DNA from: CAYPEK01 sp964409645
GTDB taxonomy: Bacteria > UBP15 > UBA6099
Assembly: GCA_964409645.1 (NCBI GenBank)
Contig: CAYPEK010000025.1
Coordinates: 1 to 45,770, forward strand
DNA length: 45,770 nt
Reading direction: 5' to 3'
This document shows, one piece after another, positions 8,217-17,900 of the stretch (position 1 is the stretch's first letter; each line of letters starts with the position of its first letter). Below the pieces are notes generated by a model. The model ran no database searches and was not told the DNA's origin. It saw nothing but the letters and a program-made list of their open reading frames with translations. Position numbers and translations under genes: made by a program.

Positions 8217-10331
8217 TTACTTGTTTACAGGCTGTTTGTCGTCTTTTTTGTCGGTGTCGTCTGTTTTGTCCGTTCCTGTTGTCTCAGGCTGCGGCACAAC
8301 CTTTGCCAACGGGCCGGCCGCGTCCGATCTGTTGCTATTATTGCCGGATGTGTCCATGGCAACAACCCGGTACCATACCTCTTTGCCGTCCGGAACTGAC
8401 TCGTCCTTGAATTCGAGTTGAGACGCAGGCAACAGCTTCTCGCCGCTGATTTCTTCATATACACCTGTTTTAATATCACTTCTTAGTACCTTATATCCTG
8501 CGATGTCGTCTTCGGTGTTCGCCACCCATTGCAGAGCGATACTCTTTTCGTCGGGTACGCCCGCGAGGCTTGTCGGCGGCTCAGGCGGTACATAGTCGCG
8601 CGGAAGCGCCACAACGATAGACGACCTGTCGCTCTCGTTGCCTGATTCGTCGAATGCGGTGAGGAAGTACCAATAATTCGTTCCGTTTTTCACCGCCTCA
8701 TCATCAACCTGTACGAGGTCTTTCTTTATGTCTTCTCCGATCTTAGTGAATTCTTCCTTTTTGGCGCCTTCCTTTTCGACTCGGTACAACCTGTATCCGG
8801 CGAGGTCTTTTTCCTGACTTGCCGGCCAGTTAAGCGTGACCTTGCGGTCCTCGGCTTTCGCGAACAGGTTCGACGGAAAATCGGGCGGAACCGTATCAGG
8901 CGCTTTGACAAGTATCGGTGTTGACTGAACGCTTATGTTCTGGGCGATATCGACCGCCGCGACCGTATAGTAATACGATTCGCCGGACACGATCGAATGG
9001 TCCTCGTATTGTGTCAGCGCCTTGTCGAGCGAGCCGGGATTGATCTTCGTCATCGTTTCCGGGCTTGCGCCGCGATAGAGGAAATAGCCGTGCAGGTCTT
9101 TCTCCTTATTTGGTTCCCACGTGAGGAGAATGAAATCCTTGCCGCCGGGTTTGCCTGCGACCTGAATGGGCGAGGAGGGTGGTGTTTTATCCGGCGGGAG
9201 TATGGAGGCGGCGGCAGAGCGCGGGCTGACGTTGCCCGATTTGTCGGCCGCGCTGATGCGGTAGTACCGCGCGACGCCCTCCGTGACTTCGGGGTCCGTG
9301 AACGTCACTGTTTCGGGGCCGAGCGGGCTCTGGTTTAGTTTTGTATAGGTCTTTTCGTCTTCCTGAGTGTCGCCCCGCCATACATCGTAGGAGGCGAGGT
9401 CGGGCTCCATGTTGACTTTCCAAGTGAGAATAGCCTTTTCCTCTTCGAGTTTTACCTCGACGCCGGTCGGCGCGCGGGGCGGTGTCGAGTCTTTTGTCTT
9501 TGCTTCGAGCGTCTCGGTCGGCTCGCTTGTGTTGCCCGCGAGGTCCACCGCCTGCGCGTAATAGTAGAATGTCTTCCCGTTTTCGAGCATCACATCGTGG
9601 AAGTTTTTTACGTCTTTATCCTGATCGCCGAGAATTGAAATGAGCTTCTTGTTTGCGACCACAAACGGCCCCGTCTTTGACTCGGACCTGAATACGTTCC
9701 ACCCGATTCCTCTGAAGTCTTCGCTGGGTTTCGCCCATGTCAGGTGGACGTTGCTGTCGCCCGCCGTGAGCGCGAAGTTCTTTGGAGTCGGCAGCACGAC
9801 AGGTGTTACCGTGATGTCCGCCGGGCCGATTGTTTTTGTTTCCGAACCAGATGAATTCAAGAGGGCAACCTTATAAGAATACTTTGAGCCCGGCTGGACG
9901 TCCTTGTCGATGTAGAGCCGGCCGAGGACTTTATTGAGTTCGAGCGAGAAGATCGAGAGCAGATTGTAGCGGCCTTTTTGCTTCGGATAATCTGTAAAGA
10001 ATTCGTCTGCGGTTTTGAGTTCGAGAGCGCTGAGGAAGTCCGGCGCGGCCGGGCCGAGTATTTCCGTTACTTCGTTGCCTGTTTTGGCCGGTTCGATCGG
10101 CGAGTCGTTAAGCTTCTTGAAGTCGGTCGCTCCTGCATCCGAGCGATAGATGTTGATGCCTGAAATGCCGTCCGCGGGGAGCCCGGTCGTGATGACGTAA
10201 ACAGTGGATGAGGAACCCATAATAACGAGCTTGTTTTCGGTTGCCGCCTGAGAAAAGGCCGGGGACGCCGCGGCCAGAATATAGGCGGCTGTAATCGCGC
10301 AAAATATTGCAAGGACTTTTTTCGTCGTCAT
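8217..10331 (-). CDS. Exported protein with five FN3 domains
   Basis: About 704 residues. The ATG at 10331 is preferred over the one at 10346 because it has GGAG nine bases upstream. Residues 1-29 form a Sec signal peptide ending F-S-Q-A. After an N-terminal domain of about 150 residues (IYRSDAGATDF, typical of FN3-like folds) there are five well-formed FN3 domains, each opening with TPP.xP and closing with YYY.xxAxDxxGN. These differ from the FN3 type in the two giant proteins: they have the eukaryote-like LTWxxxxEKDLxGYxLYR pattern. The last about 20 residues are a charged Asp/Lys/Thr tail with no anchor. The product is probably periplasmic or cell-surface and works with the flanking beta-barrel and beta-repeat proteins. 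No catalytic domain is visible. Confidence 0.88.
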   Translation of the reverse strand: MTTKKVLAIFCAITAAYILAAASPAFSQAATENKLVIMGSSSTVYVITTGLPADGISGINIYRSDAGATDFKKLNDSPIEPAKTGNEVTEILGPAAPDFLSALELKTADEFFTDYPKQKGRYNLLSIFSLELNKVLGRLYIDKDVQPGSKYSYKVALLNSSGSETKTIGPADITVTPVVLPTPKNFALTAGDSNVHLTWAKPSEDFRGIGWNVFRSESKTGPFVVANKKLISILGDQDKDVKNFHDVMLENGKTFYYYAQAVDLAGNTSEPTETLEAKTKDSTPPRAPTGVEVKLEEEKAILTWKVNMEPDLASYDVWRGDTQEDEKTYTKLNQSPLGPETVTFTDPEVTEGVARYYRISAADKSGNVSPRSAAASILPPDKTPPSSPIQVAGKPGGKDFILLTWEPNKEKDLHGYFLYRGASPETMTKINPGSLDKALTQYEDHSIVSGESYYYTVAAVDIAQNISVQSTPILVKAPDTVPPDFPSNLFAKAEDRKVTLNWPASQEKDLAGYRLYRVEKEGAKKEEFTKIGEDIKKDLVQVDDEAVKNGTNYWYFLTAFDESGNESDRSSIVVALPRDYVPPEPPTSLAGVPDEKSIALQWVANTEDDIAGYKVLRSDIKTGVYEEISGEKLLPASQLEFKDESVPDGKEVWYRVVAMDTSGNNSNRSDAAGPLAKVVPQPETTGTDKTDDTDKKDDKQPVNK

Positions 10332-10390
10332 GAACAAGGTCTCCATTTTCAGGTTTTGGCCGGGAAAACCGGCCGGGAAAGAATATCCGC

Positions 10391-10419
10391 CGGGAGCGCG
10401 GTTTTACTCCGCGCTCCCG
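10391..10419 (-). other. GC-rich intergenic hairpin
   Basis: An 11-bp perfect stem (cgggagcgcgg / ccgcgctcccg) with a 7-nt loop lies between the beta-repeat gene and the five-FN3 gene. A second stem, ggccgg/ccggcc, lies at 10358-10374. No T-run follows on the minus strand, so it is more likely an mRNA-stabilising or processing hairpin, or a partial attenuator, than a full terminator. Confidence 0.55.
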
Positions 10420-10483
10420 AATCGTCGTATATATAAGGCGACTGCCTTGGCCGCAGGGCGCGGCCTCGGTTCTGTCGCGATGC

Positions 10484-13400
10484 TTAATCTTCGTTCTTGC
10501 CCGCGTGCACGCCGTTCCTGTCTATCCTCAGATAGACGTTGCAGCCGCCGCAGACTCCCAGCACGCATACTTCGAGCCGCACCGATCCCTTGAAGTAACT
10601 CGAATCGATGTTGGTCGGCACTACCAAGAGTTCGGCCTTGATGTCGCCCGATACGGATGCGATCCAGATATCGAACGAGAGCCAGCCGTGGAAGTAGGCG
10701 TAGATCGTGAGCTGCCGGTTGATCTCGAACTTGAACTCGAACCCGGCGCTTACGAAGCCGAGGTTGAGGCCGAGGCTGCAATTGAACTTGAATCCCTGAG
10801 TGCCTATGTACAGGTACGCGTTTCCGACCGTCCAGATATTGAATATCTTCGCGTCGCAGTTGGCGGTCAGATAGAAGTCGGACGGCGACGCATATATGTT
10901 GAAATGCGCGTCCACCCAGAGAATCACCCCGTAAACAGGGTAGTTGACGTGCGCCGTGCCGGTGAGAGTCGCTTTCGGCAGATCGAGAGTGATCTTCACC
11001 TCGCCGACAGTGAACAGGCTGGCGAAGGCTTTAAGTTCGCCGGTGATCTCGATGATGCCGGTCGTGTTGACGAGCACCTGAACCGTGCCGTGTAGCAGGT
11101 TCTTGTCGCCGAACGCGATCCCGCAGCGAATCCTGAATTCGAGGTACTCAGGCGACTTCTGGTAGGTGACGCCGCCTCCGATCGAATCGAGGAATATGCC
11201 CGGGAACAGTGGGATTGTCAGACCGTACACGTCGAGGTCGATCGAGAAGTAATCCGGGCCGAACACGCCTTTCGCGTGCAACCCCTTGTTCGCGACGAGT
11301 ACCGTGCCTTCGCATGTCAGCACTTTGTCGATGTAACTAATCTCAATGTCTATCTTATATGCGTTGTAATCTACTGTTACTCTTACGCCGGAAAGCTCGA
11401 TTTTGCCCGACTTATATATCTTCAGGCCTCTGACCGCGATGCCGCCGAACTTGGGCAGACTCAGTCCGCCCGAGATCGTTATGCTCGGGTCCGAGCCGGA
11501 GTCGTCCATCGCGAACTGCGAGACCTCGACTCCGAAACCGGCTATCTTGATTCCGCCGGTTATCATTCCGACGCTGAATTCCAGCTTCTGCGTGATGCGC
11601 AGGTTGGTTACGTAGAGAGTGAATCCGGAGGTGCCGACGTTGAGTCCGAGCGATCCGGAGATGTTGACGAAGAACTTACCGTCGATCGAGCCGAAGTTGA
11701 TTCCGGTTATGCTCACCGACAGGCCGTGTTTGTTGTCCGTCAGACTGTTGGTGACGCTCGACGTGTTGGCGGTGTTCATCTGGCCGGAGCCGGAGGATGC
11801 CAGCGAGATGCCTATATTGCTGAATTTGATCGGTTCCGGCACCACACTCGACGGCAGCTTGATCTCACCCGAGAAGCTCACGTATTTCGATACGATATCG
11901 AACGACGCGCTGTTGATGACGAGTGAGAACTGGTCGAGCGAGATTGTTATCGCCTCGTGGAGCGCGAGCGAGCCGCCTGAAACCGTTCCGCTCGACGAGA
12001 TGACGAGGTCGTTCAGGTCGAACCGCACTCCGAGGGGCGCCGGTATCTGCAGGAAACCGGAAATCTTGAGCGAGTTATCGACAATCTGGAGTTTGGTTAC
12101 GCCGATGAAGTCGCAGTACGGAATCTTGAGCGGGTTGCTTTCGGAGATGTTGAACGTCGCCGAGAGCTTGCCGCCCTGCACCTTGAGTTCGGTGAACTCG
12201 AGAGTGCTTCCGGCCATGAATGTTATCGAGCCCTTAAGCGCGATCGACAGCGGCTGATTAACGAGTTTTTCTATCCTGATGTTCGAGATGCGGAACGTCA
12301 CTCCGAAGAGGGAGAATTCCTGCAACGCGGACAGCGATAGGTCGCCTCCGAACTCACCCGTCGAGGACACCTTGAAGTTGGTGAACGTCAGTTCGAGCTT
12401 CGGAGTCGGGATCGTGAAGATACCGGTCAGGTTGGCGGAGAACGTTCTTTTTCCGCTTGCTGATTCGGGCGCCTTCGATTCCAGAATCGCTTTTGTGATC
12501 TGGAAGGTTACGCCGTAGATGTCCACAGCGCTCGACATCGACAGCTCGGCGTAGATCGATCCGTTGTTGATCGAGAGCTCGTTCGCGATGAGCTGCATCT
12601 GGGATCCGAGGATGCCCGAGAAATCCACCGCGAGATTCTTGATCGATACTTCGAAAGTGGATTGGGAAGCAGCCCCGGGGTCGCCTCCACCTTTGCCTCC
12701 TCCGCCGAATTTGAACACTATGTCGCCTTGGAACCTGAGAAAGACGCCCGCGATGTTTATCGCCGGGTCGCCCACGGGCCGCATCGTGCCGCTCAGCAGG
12801 TTGTCCTCGTAGCCGAGCTTCACGATTGTGAACGTGCGGTCGAACAGGGTGGCCGAGCCGGTGAACCCGAGCGAGTTCAGCTTCGCGTCCTTGATTATCA
12901 GGACCGCGGAACTGATCGTCAGGTGCGCCCAGCTCCCGAAGCCCATGTCGAGCAGCGACGCCGCGCCGTCCGGCGCGTTGATGTTGAGCGTGAGGTCTTT
13001 CACGCCGGCTTTCGTGACTTCAAGCCCGTCCACGTTGACGTTGAGTTTCTTGTCCATGAGAGCGATTTCCGATCTCATGTAGAGCCTCAAAAGCGTGTCG
13101 GGCACTTGTTTCGTTTTGGCAATCTTGAGCGGGTTGGGGATCGTGATCGCGTCGATCCAGAACTGGAATCCCGCCACGCTCAAAGGCTGGTCGTAGGTGT
13201 TGACGAGCGTCACGAGCGATGGGTCCGTCACTTTCTCCCACGCCTTCGCCGCCGCCGCTTTTGCGTCCGCCGACGTGACTGACTTCGCCGCTTCCCACGC
13301 GCCCTGCGGATCGAATTTCAGATCGTCGAACGCGAATGTGTATTTGAACGGGTCCGGAATGTCGATTTTTCCGGAGAATACGAGTGCGTTGTCTTCGATA

Positions 13401-14731
13401 GCGAGGTGCGTAACTTTCAGATACTGGAACCACGAGAAACTGAACGGAGCGGAGTCCGTGACGTCGAATTCGCCGTTGACCTTGCCGCCGGCGATGCCGA
13501 GCGTCTTAAAGGGCAGGGCGTCGTTGCCGAGATTGAGCATACCGGCGAGGAACACCGAGAAAGAGTCCTGTTTCACCTCGAACGACATTCCGCTGATCGT
13601 GACCCCGACACCGTACATTGTTAGCTGCTGCTCGGGGGAGAGCGCGAATTCCGCTTTCGCCGTTCCGTCGGAGTTGATTTCGAAGCCGGTGAAGTTGACC
13701 GTCTGGCCTATCGCCGCGATTTCGACGGAGCCGTCGAGCACGATCTTTGTCGCCCGTGTGGCTGTAGCGCCTTCTCCGGTCTTATCCGATGTGAACTTAA
13801 AGTGATTGATTGTTAGGCCGACGCCGTAGATTTCGATCTTCTGCGTCAGAGTGCCTTCCGCTGCGATCGAGGCTTTCGCGAGATCAACGTCGGTGAGCAG
13901 AATTTCGCCCGTCGCGCCGGGTATTATTTTCGTCAGGTCGATCGCCGCTTCACTTATGTTCAGCGCGAGGCCGGACGAGCCGTAATCGAGCGTTACGTCG
14001 CCGCGGAGCGCGAGACCGATCGAGCCGAGCGCCATCGGGATGCTGCCTTCGAGCCGAGCCGTCGCCGAGATTTTTTCGGGTGTGATCGAAACCTGACTCA
14101 GGCTTACTTTTGTCCCGAACAGGTCCACCGATCCTTTGAATACGAAACTGCCGAATTGTTTGTTTTTGATCTCGACCTGACCGCTGTTGAGCGTCAGGAC
14201 AATACCGCCGAGGTCTTTCGAGAGGACGTTATCTTTTCCGGCGGGCGGCGCGAGTGTCACCGTCGCGTCCTTGATCCCTTCCTTTGTTATCGGGATCACC
14301 GCAACTGTCTGAATAACGTCGGAGCCTAATGCCACCTCCAGTATTACTTTTAAATTGATATAAGGCTGTATTCCCTGCGAGATGATTTTTTCGAGAACGA
14401 TGTCGTCCGGAACTATTTTCGCTTTGAACGGCCCGAGGTTGATCTCGGGCATATTGACACCCTTCATCTTGAACGTGGTGTCGTTGTCGATGCTCATCTC
14501 ATCGACGGAGATCACCGCGCCCGAGCCGAGCGCCGACGAGAGATCGAGGCTGCCCTTGCCCTTGAGCACGAGCTTGTCGTTCTCCACCACGATCGCTCCA
14601 TCCTCGACCTTGAACTTAAAGCCGAGGACGTCGATTTCCTTTGTGACCGCCTGTGCTCGTGCGAGCTGCGGCAAGGCCCCCATCAACAGGGCCAAGATGA
14701 AGAGAATCATCAGTCTTGTGTGTCTTCTCAT
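10484..14731 (-). CDS. Large exported all-beta repeat protein of unknown family
   Basis: About 1,415 residues from the ATG at 14731, which has GGTGA just upstream; an in-frame ATG at 14746 lacks any Shine-Dalgarno. Residues 1-26 are a clear Sec signal ending A-R-A before QAV. The rest is almost entirely alternating beta strands with recurring phrases such as FxITKxxIE, LxFxGxIxIP and GGKLxATF. There is an internal duplication: the segment around residue 415 (GGKVNGEFDVT to FDDLKF) aligns with that around residue 855 (GGKLSATFNIS to LNDLVI). A short Ala/Lys-rich helical insert follows the first copy, and a Gly-rich loop lies near residue 680. The C-terminal part is Cys-containing and ends in a hydrophilic tail. 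No family was recognised. The architecture suggests an elongated beta-solenoid or AsmA/lipid-transfer-like fold; that is inference. Confidence 0.85.
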   Translation of the reverse strand: MRRHTRLMILFILALLMGALPQLARAQAVTKEIDVLGFKFKVEDGAIVVENDKLVLKGKGSLDLSSALGSGAVISVDEMSIDNDTTFKMKGVNMPEINLGPFKAKIVPDDIVLEKIISQGIQPYINLKVILEVALGSDVIQTVAVIPITKEGIKDATVTLAPPAGKDNVLSKDLGGIVLTLNSGQVEIKNKQFGSFVFKGSVDLFGTKVSLSQVSITPEKISATARLEGSIPMALGSIGLALRGDVTLDYGSSGLALNISEAAIDLTKIIPGATGEILLTDVDLAKASIAAEGTLTQKIEIYGVGLTINHFKFTSDKTGEGATATRATKIVLDGSVEIAAIGQTVNFTGFEINSDGTAKAEFALSPEQQLTMYGVGVTISGMSFEVKQDSFSVFLAGMLNLGNDALPFKTLGIAGGKVNGEFDVTDSAPFSFSWFQYLKVTHLAIEDNALVFSGKIDIPDPFKYTFAFDDLKFDPQGAWEAAKSVTSADAKAAAAKAWEKVTDPSLVTLVNTYDQPLSVAGFQFWIDAITIPNPLKIAKTKQVPDTLLRLYMRSEIALMDKKLNVNVDGLEVTKAGVKDLTLNINAPDGAASLLDMGFGSWAHLTISSAVLIIKDAKLNSLGFTGSATLFDRTFTIVKLGYEDNLLSGTMRPVGDPAINIAGVFLRFQGDIVFKFGGGGKGGGDPGAASQSTFEVSIKNLAVDFSGILGSQMQLIANELSINNGSIYAELSMSSAVDIYGVTFQITKAILESKAPESASGKRTFSANLTGIFTIPTPKLELTFTNFKVSSTGEFGGDLSLSALQEFSLFGVTFRISNIRIEKLVNQPLSIALKGSITFMAGSTLEFTELKVQGGKLSATFNISESNPLKIPYCDFIGVTKLQIVDNSLKISGFLQIPAPLGVRFDLNDLVISSSGTVSGGSLALHEAITISLDQFSLVINSASFDIVSKYVSFSGEIKLPSSVVPEPIKFSNIGISLASSGSGQMNTANTSSVTNSLTDNKHGLSVSITGINFGSIDGKFFVNISGSLGLNVGTSGFTLYVTNLRITQKLEFSVGMITGGIKIAGFGVEVSQFAMDDSGSDPSITISGGLSLPKFGGIAVRGLKIYKSGKIELSGVRVTVDYNAYKIDIEISYIDKVLTCEGTVLVANKGLHAKGVFGPDYFSIDLDVYGLTIPLFPGIFLDSIGGGVTYQKSPEYLEFRIRCGIAFGDKNLLHGTVQVLVNTTGIIEITGELKAFASLFTVGEVKITLDLPKATLTGTAHVNYPVYGVILWVDAHFNIYASPSDFYLTANCDAKIFNIWTVGNAYLYIGTQGFKFNCSLGLNLGFVSAGFEFKFEINRQLTIYAYFHGWLSFDIWIASVSGDIKAELLVVPTNIDSSYFKGSVRLEVCVLGVCGGCNVYLRIDRNGVHAGKNED

Positions 14732-14997
14732 GGCATCACCAGACATTTTTTATTTTTGTTCCGTTCCGAACATACGGACACCGGCAGAATGAACCGGCAT
14801 CTGTCGTCATGCTTTTTATACTGCTTCAAAAGCGGTACAGGCGCCGCACAAACCGCATTGCCGGTCTCCGCTTTTTTCGTTTCGTCACAACTGCCTACTA
14901 CTAATTACTCTTTTTGCCTTTTCCCCAACTACTATCTACCGTTTTTTGCTTTCGGCTTTCCCTCTATCCTCGCTACTCGATTCTCGCTACTGTTTTT
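14732..14997 (-). other. Intergenic leader between the giant FN3 gene and the beta-repeat gene
   Basis: About 266 bp with no gene. Nearest the giant gene's stop it is low-complexity, with repeated TAGCGAG/TAGTAG-like words on the minus strand. Nearer the next start it has short inverted repeats of ccggc/gccgg type around 14776-14860. No convincing terminator or promoter was seen, so co-transcription of the neighbouring genes is possible. Confidence 0.4.
14975..14990. repeat. Dispersed 16-bp repeat, copy 1
   Basis: actcgattctcgctac, immediately preceded by a further cgct so that tcgctac occurs twice. An identical 16-mer lies at 27615-27630, just beyond the 3' end of the tRNA-Val gene. Confidence 0.5.
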
Positions 14998-17900
14998 TTA
15001 TTGCGCAGCGGGAATCCAATCCTTCTTTTCGCCGATCGCGTAATCGAATTCCGTGCCGCCCGGCGAGTATCCGAAATAAACGTAGAACTTGAATATCTCC
15101 TGCGGCGTGGTTGTTATGTATCCGACCGCCTTGATCGTCGCGCCGCTGCTCCCGTAGTCGAAATAGATGTCAGTTATTCCGAGCTCGAAGTAGCCGACCT
15201 TGCCGGTCTGCGGGCTGCCGAGCTTCACGGCCGCTTTGATTCCGTCCTTAGTGATGCCGGCCGAATAGAAGTAGAACGGGCCGATTCCGGGCAGACTGTC
15301 CGTGCCGGCGAACGACACCGAGCCGTCCGCGAGCGCCGAGCCGTCGGTGCTGATCAGCAGTTTCGAGATTGATACCGATATCGGTCCCTTTTCGATCTTC
15401 TTATCCACGGTGACCGCGATGATGCCTTTGGTCAGCACGTTGCTTCCGTTCTGTTTTTCGATCTTCAACCGTTTGAACTGCACGTGAACCGTGTCGTCGA
15501 GCATCGGGATTTTGTAGTCGCCTTCGCCCGTGTAAGTCATCGTTGCCGGATCGTACGTGGCTGTTACGCCCGTTACCTGAACCGGCCCGATGAAGAAATT
15601 GTCGATCGTCGCGTCCGGCCCGCTTGCGGCTTCGCCGACGTTGAATGTTATCGTCTGCGATTCCTTCGACTCGGGCGCCGTGACGCGGAACTGGAGAGTG
15701 TGGCTGCCGGTGATATCGGGCGGCAGCGCTTGTTCCGCCGCGACGGTTTTAACCGACATGGCATCCGTGCGGAACGCTTTGTAGAACTCGCCGTCGAGCA
15801 GCCATACGCCGCCCACTGATCCCGATCCGGTCAGTGTCACTTCCGCTTTCGCCGAGTAGCCCGATTTGACCGGAACCGATGCGCCGTCCGCCGGATTGAG
15901 CAGCTTCACTCCCGTGATCTGGAACGATTCTTCCGACTGCGAGGTTGTGAGCTTCAACGGTATCGAAAGCACTGTCTTGATCTGGTGTTTCGAGTCGTCC
16001 ATGCCGGAGTAGGTGTACTCGATTGTGATGATCGATGATGCGCGGCCGCCGAGCGCGAGACTGAGCACGCGCGACGGGATCATAAGTGCGATCTTTGTGC
16101 GGGTTTCGCTTCCCGGCAGGAACCGCAGATTGATGGATGTTGTCGGGTCGTCGATCCGCGTGCCGCCTTCAAGCAGCCAGCTCATCTGGACCTGATCGTA
16201 TGTCACGCCGACGCCGTTCGACTCCCTGAACGCAATCTCTTTAAGCACGCTCAGGTCTGATCCGGTGTCGGGCACGATTATCATGTTCGGCACGATGTTT
16301 CCGGCCACGTCGTAGCTGTAAAGCGGCTGGTTGTCCATACTGACCGCCGAGACGTTGGCCGTCGTTACGACCTGAATGCCGTCCGACGCGCCTACCTCGC
16401 TGACGAGGCCCGCCGCGTTGGTCGCGCGCACCGAAATGACGTACGTCTTTCCGGTGACGAGCGCGGCTGTCGAGTCGCTTACTTCCTTGTTCAGTCCGGC
16501 GCTTGTCCAATCCTTCGCGTCGGTTGCTCCTGCGGTCAGCCCTATCGCGTATTCGTATTTGACGATCGGCGATTCGCTGTCCGAAGAATTGAATGTAAAG
16601 TGCATCGGCGTTCCCATGTTCAACTGCGAGCCGTCGTCCGTAACCGTCGGTTTCGCGGGCGCCGTCGTGTCCACTGTTATCCCGTCCGACGAGCCGACGC
16701 TGCCGCCCGTTCCGGCGTTGTTCACGCCGCGCACGGAGAAGTAATACTTCTTGCCGTTCGTCAGCGACAGATTCTGCACGGTGACCGATGTCGCCGTTGT
16801 GTCCGTCCACACGACGATGTCCGACATTCCGGCTTCGCCGCCGACCGCGTACTGATATTTCGCCGCTCCGGACACATCCGCCCAGTTCGCCGAAAGGGTC
16901 TTGTTCGATGTCGTGTAATCCGAGTCCGAGCCCGCGCTGTCCCGTACGTAAGAGGGCGGGGACAGCAGGGTTGTATCGACAGTCACGGCGCTCGATGTGC
17001 CGACCGTGCTTTCACTTCCCGCGCGGTTGACTGCTTTCACATTAAGGAAATATGTGCCGCCGTTCGTGAGCGTGAGGCCGGTCATCTCCGTCGATGTGTT
17101 CGAGCCGACGGATGTCCAGCCTTTTACATTGGTTCCGCCCACGGCTGTTCCTATCGACACCTGATATTCGGCGATTCCGGAGTCGGGGTCTTCCGAACTC
17201 CATGAACCGCTGAGCGTGTTAGTCGAGCTTGTGTATGCTGCGGGCACGTAAACCAGCGGAGTCGTCGGCGCTGTCGTATCGACCATTACGCCGTTAGAAA
17301 CGCCCGCGCTGCCTTCCGTTCCGGCATGGTTCTTGCCTTTGACCGAGACGTAATACGTCTGGCCGCTCGCAAGTGTGAGGCCGGATTTCGTGAACGATGT
17401 CGATGTGGTGTCCGTCCAGCCGACGACGTTCCCCGAACCGGGTGTCGTGCCTATCGCGTATGAATAAGAAATTGCGTAATCTGTCTGATCCCAGTTTGCC
17501 GAGAGAGAAGCGCCGTCCGTCGAGTAATCGACGTCGGAGCTGCTGCCGTCGCGCACTGTCGCAGCCACCGGGGCGATTGAGTCGATCGTTGTGTGCGTGT
17601 CGCCCGCGTCCGCGTAGTCGGAAATGTTGCCGGCGTTATCCTTCGTCCGGCAGCGGAAGTAATACACGTGTGTGTTGAGGCCGGAGAACGCGTTGCTTGT
17701 CAGCGTCGATTCCGCCAGCCAGTCCGTCCACACGCCGGTCGCGCCGTCGCGGTACTGCACATCGAATGTTCCGGCCGGGCCGGAGCTCGAATCGGTTCCG
17801 GTCCAAGAAACGTTGAACGTAGCGTTCGCCTGATATGCGCTGAGCTGCTGAACCGCGCAGACGGGTTTCGTTGTGTCAACCGTTATCATCTGCGCCGTGC

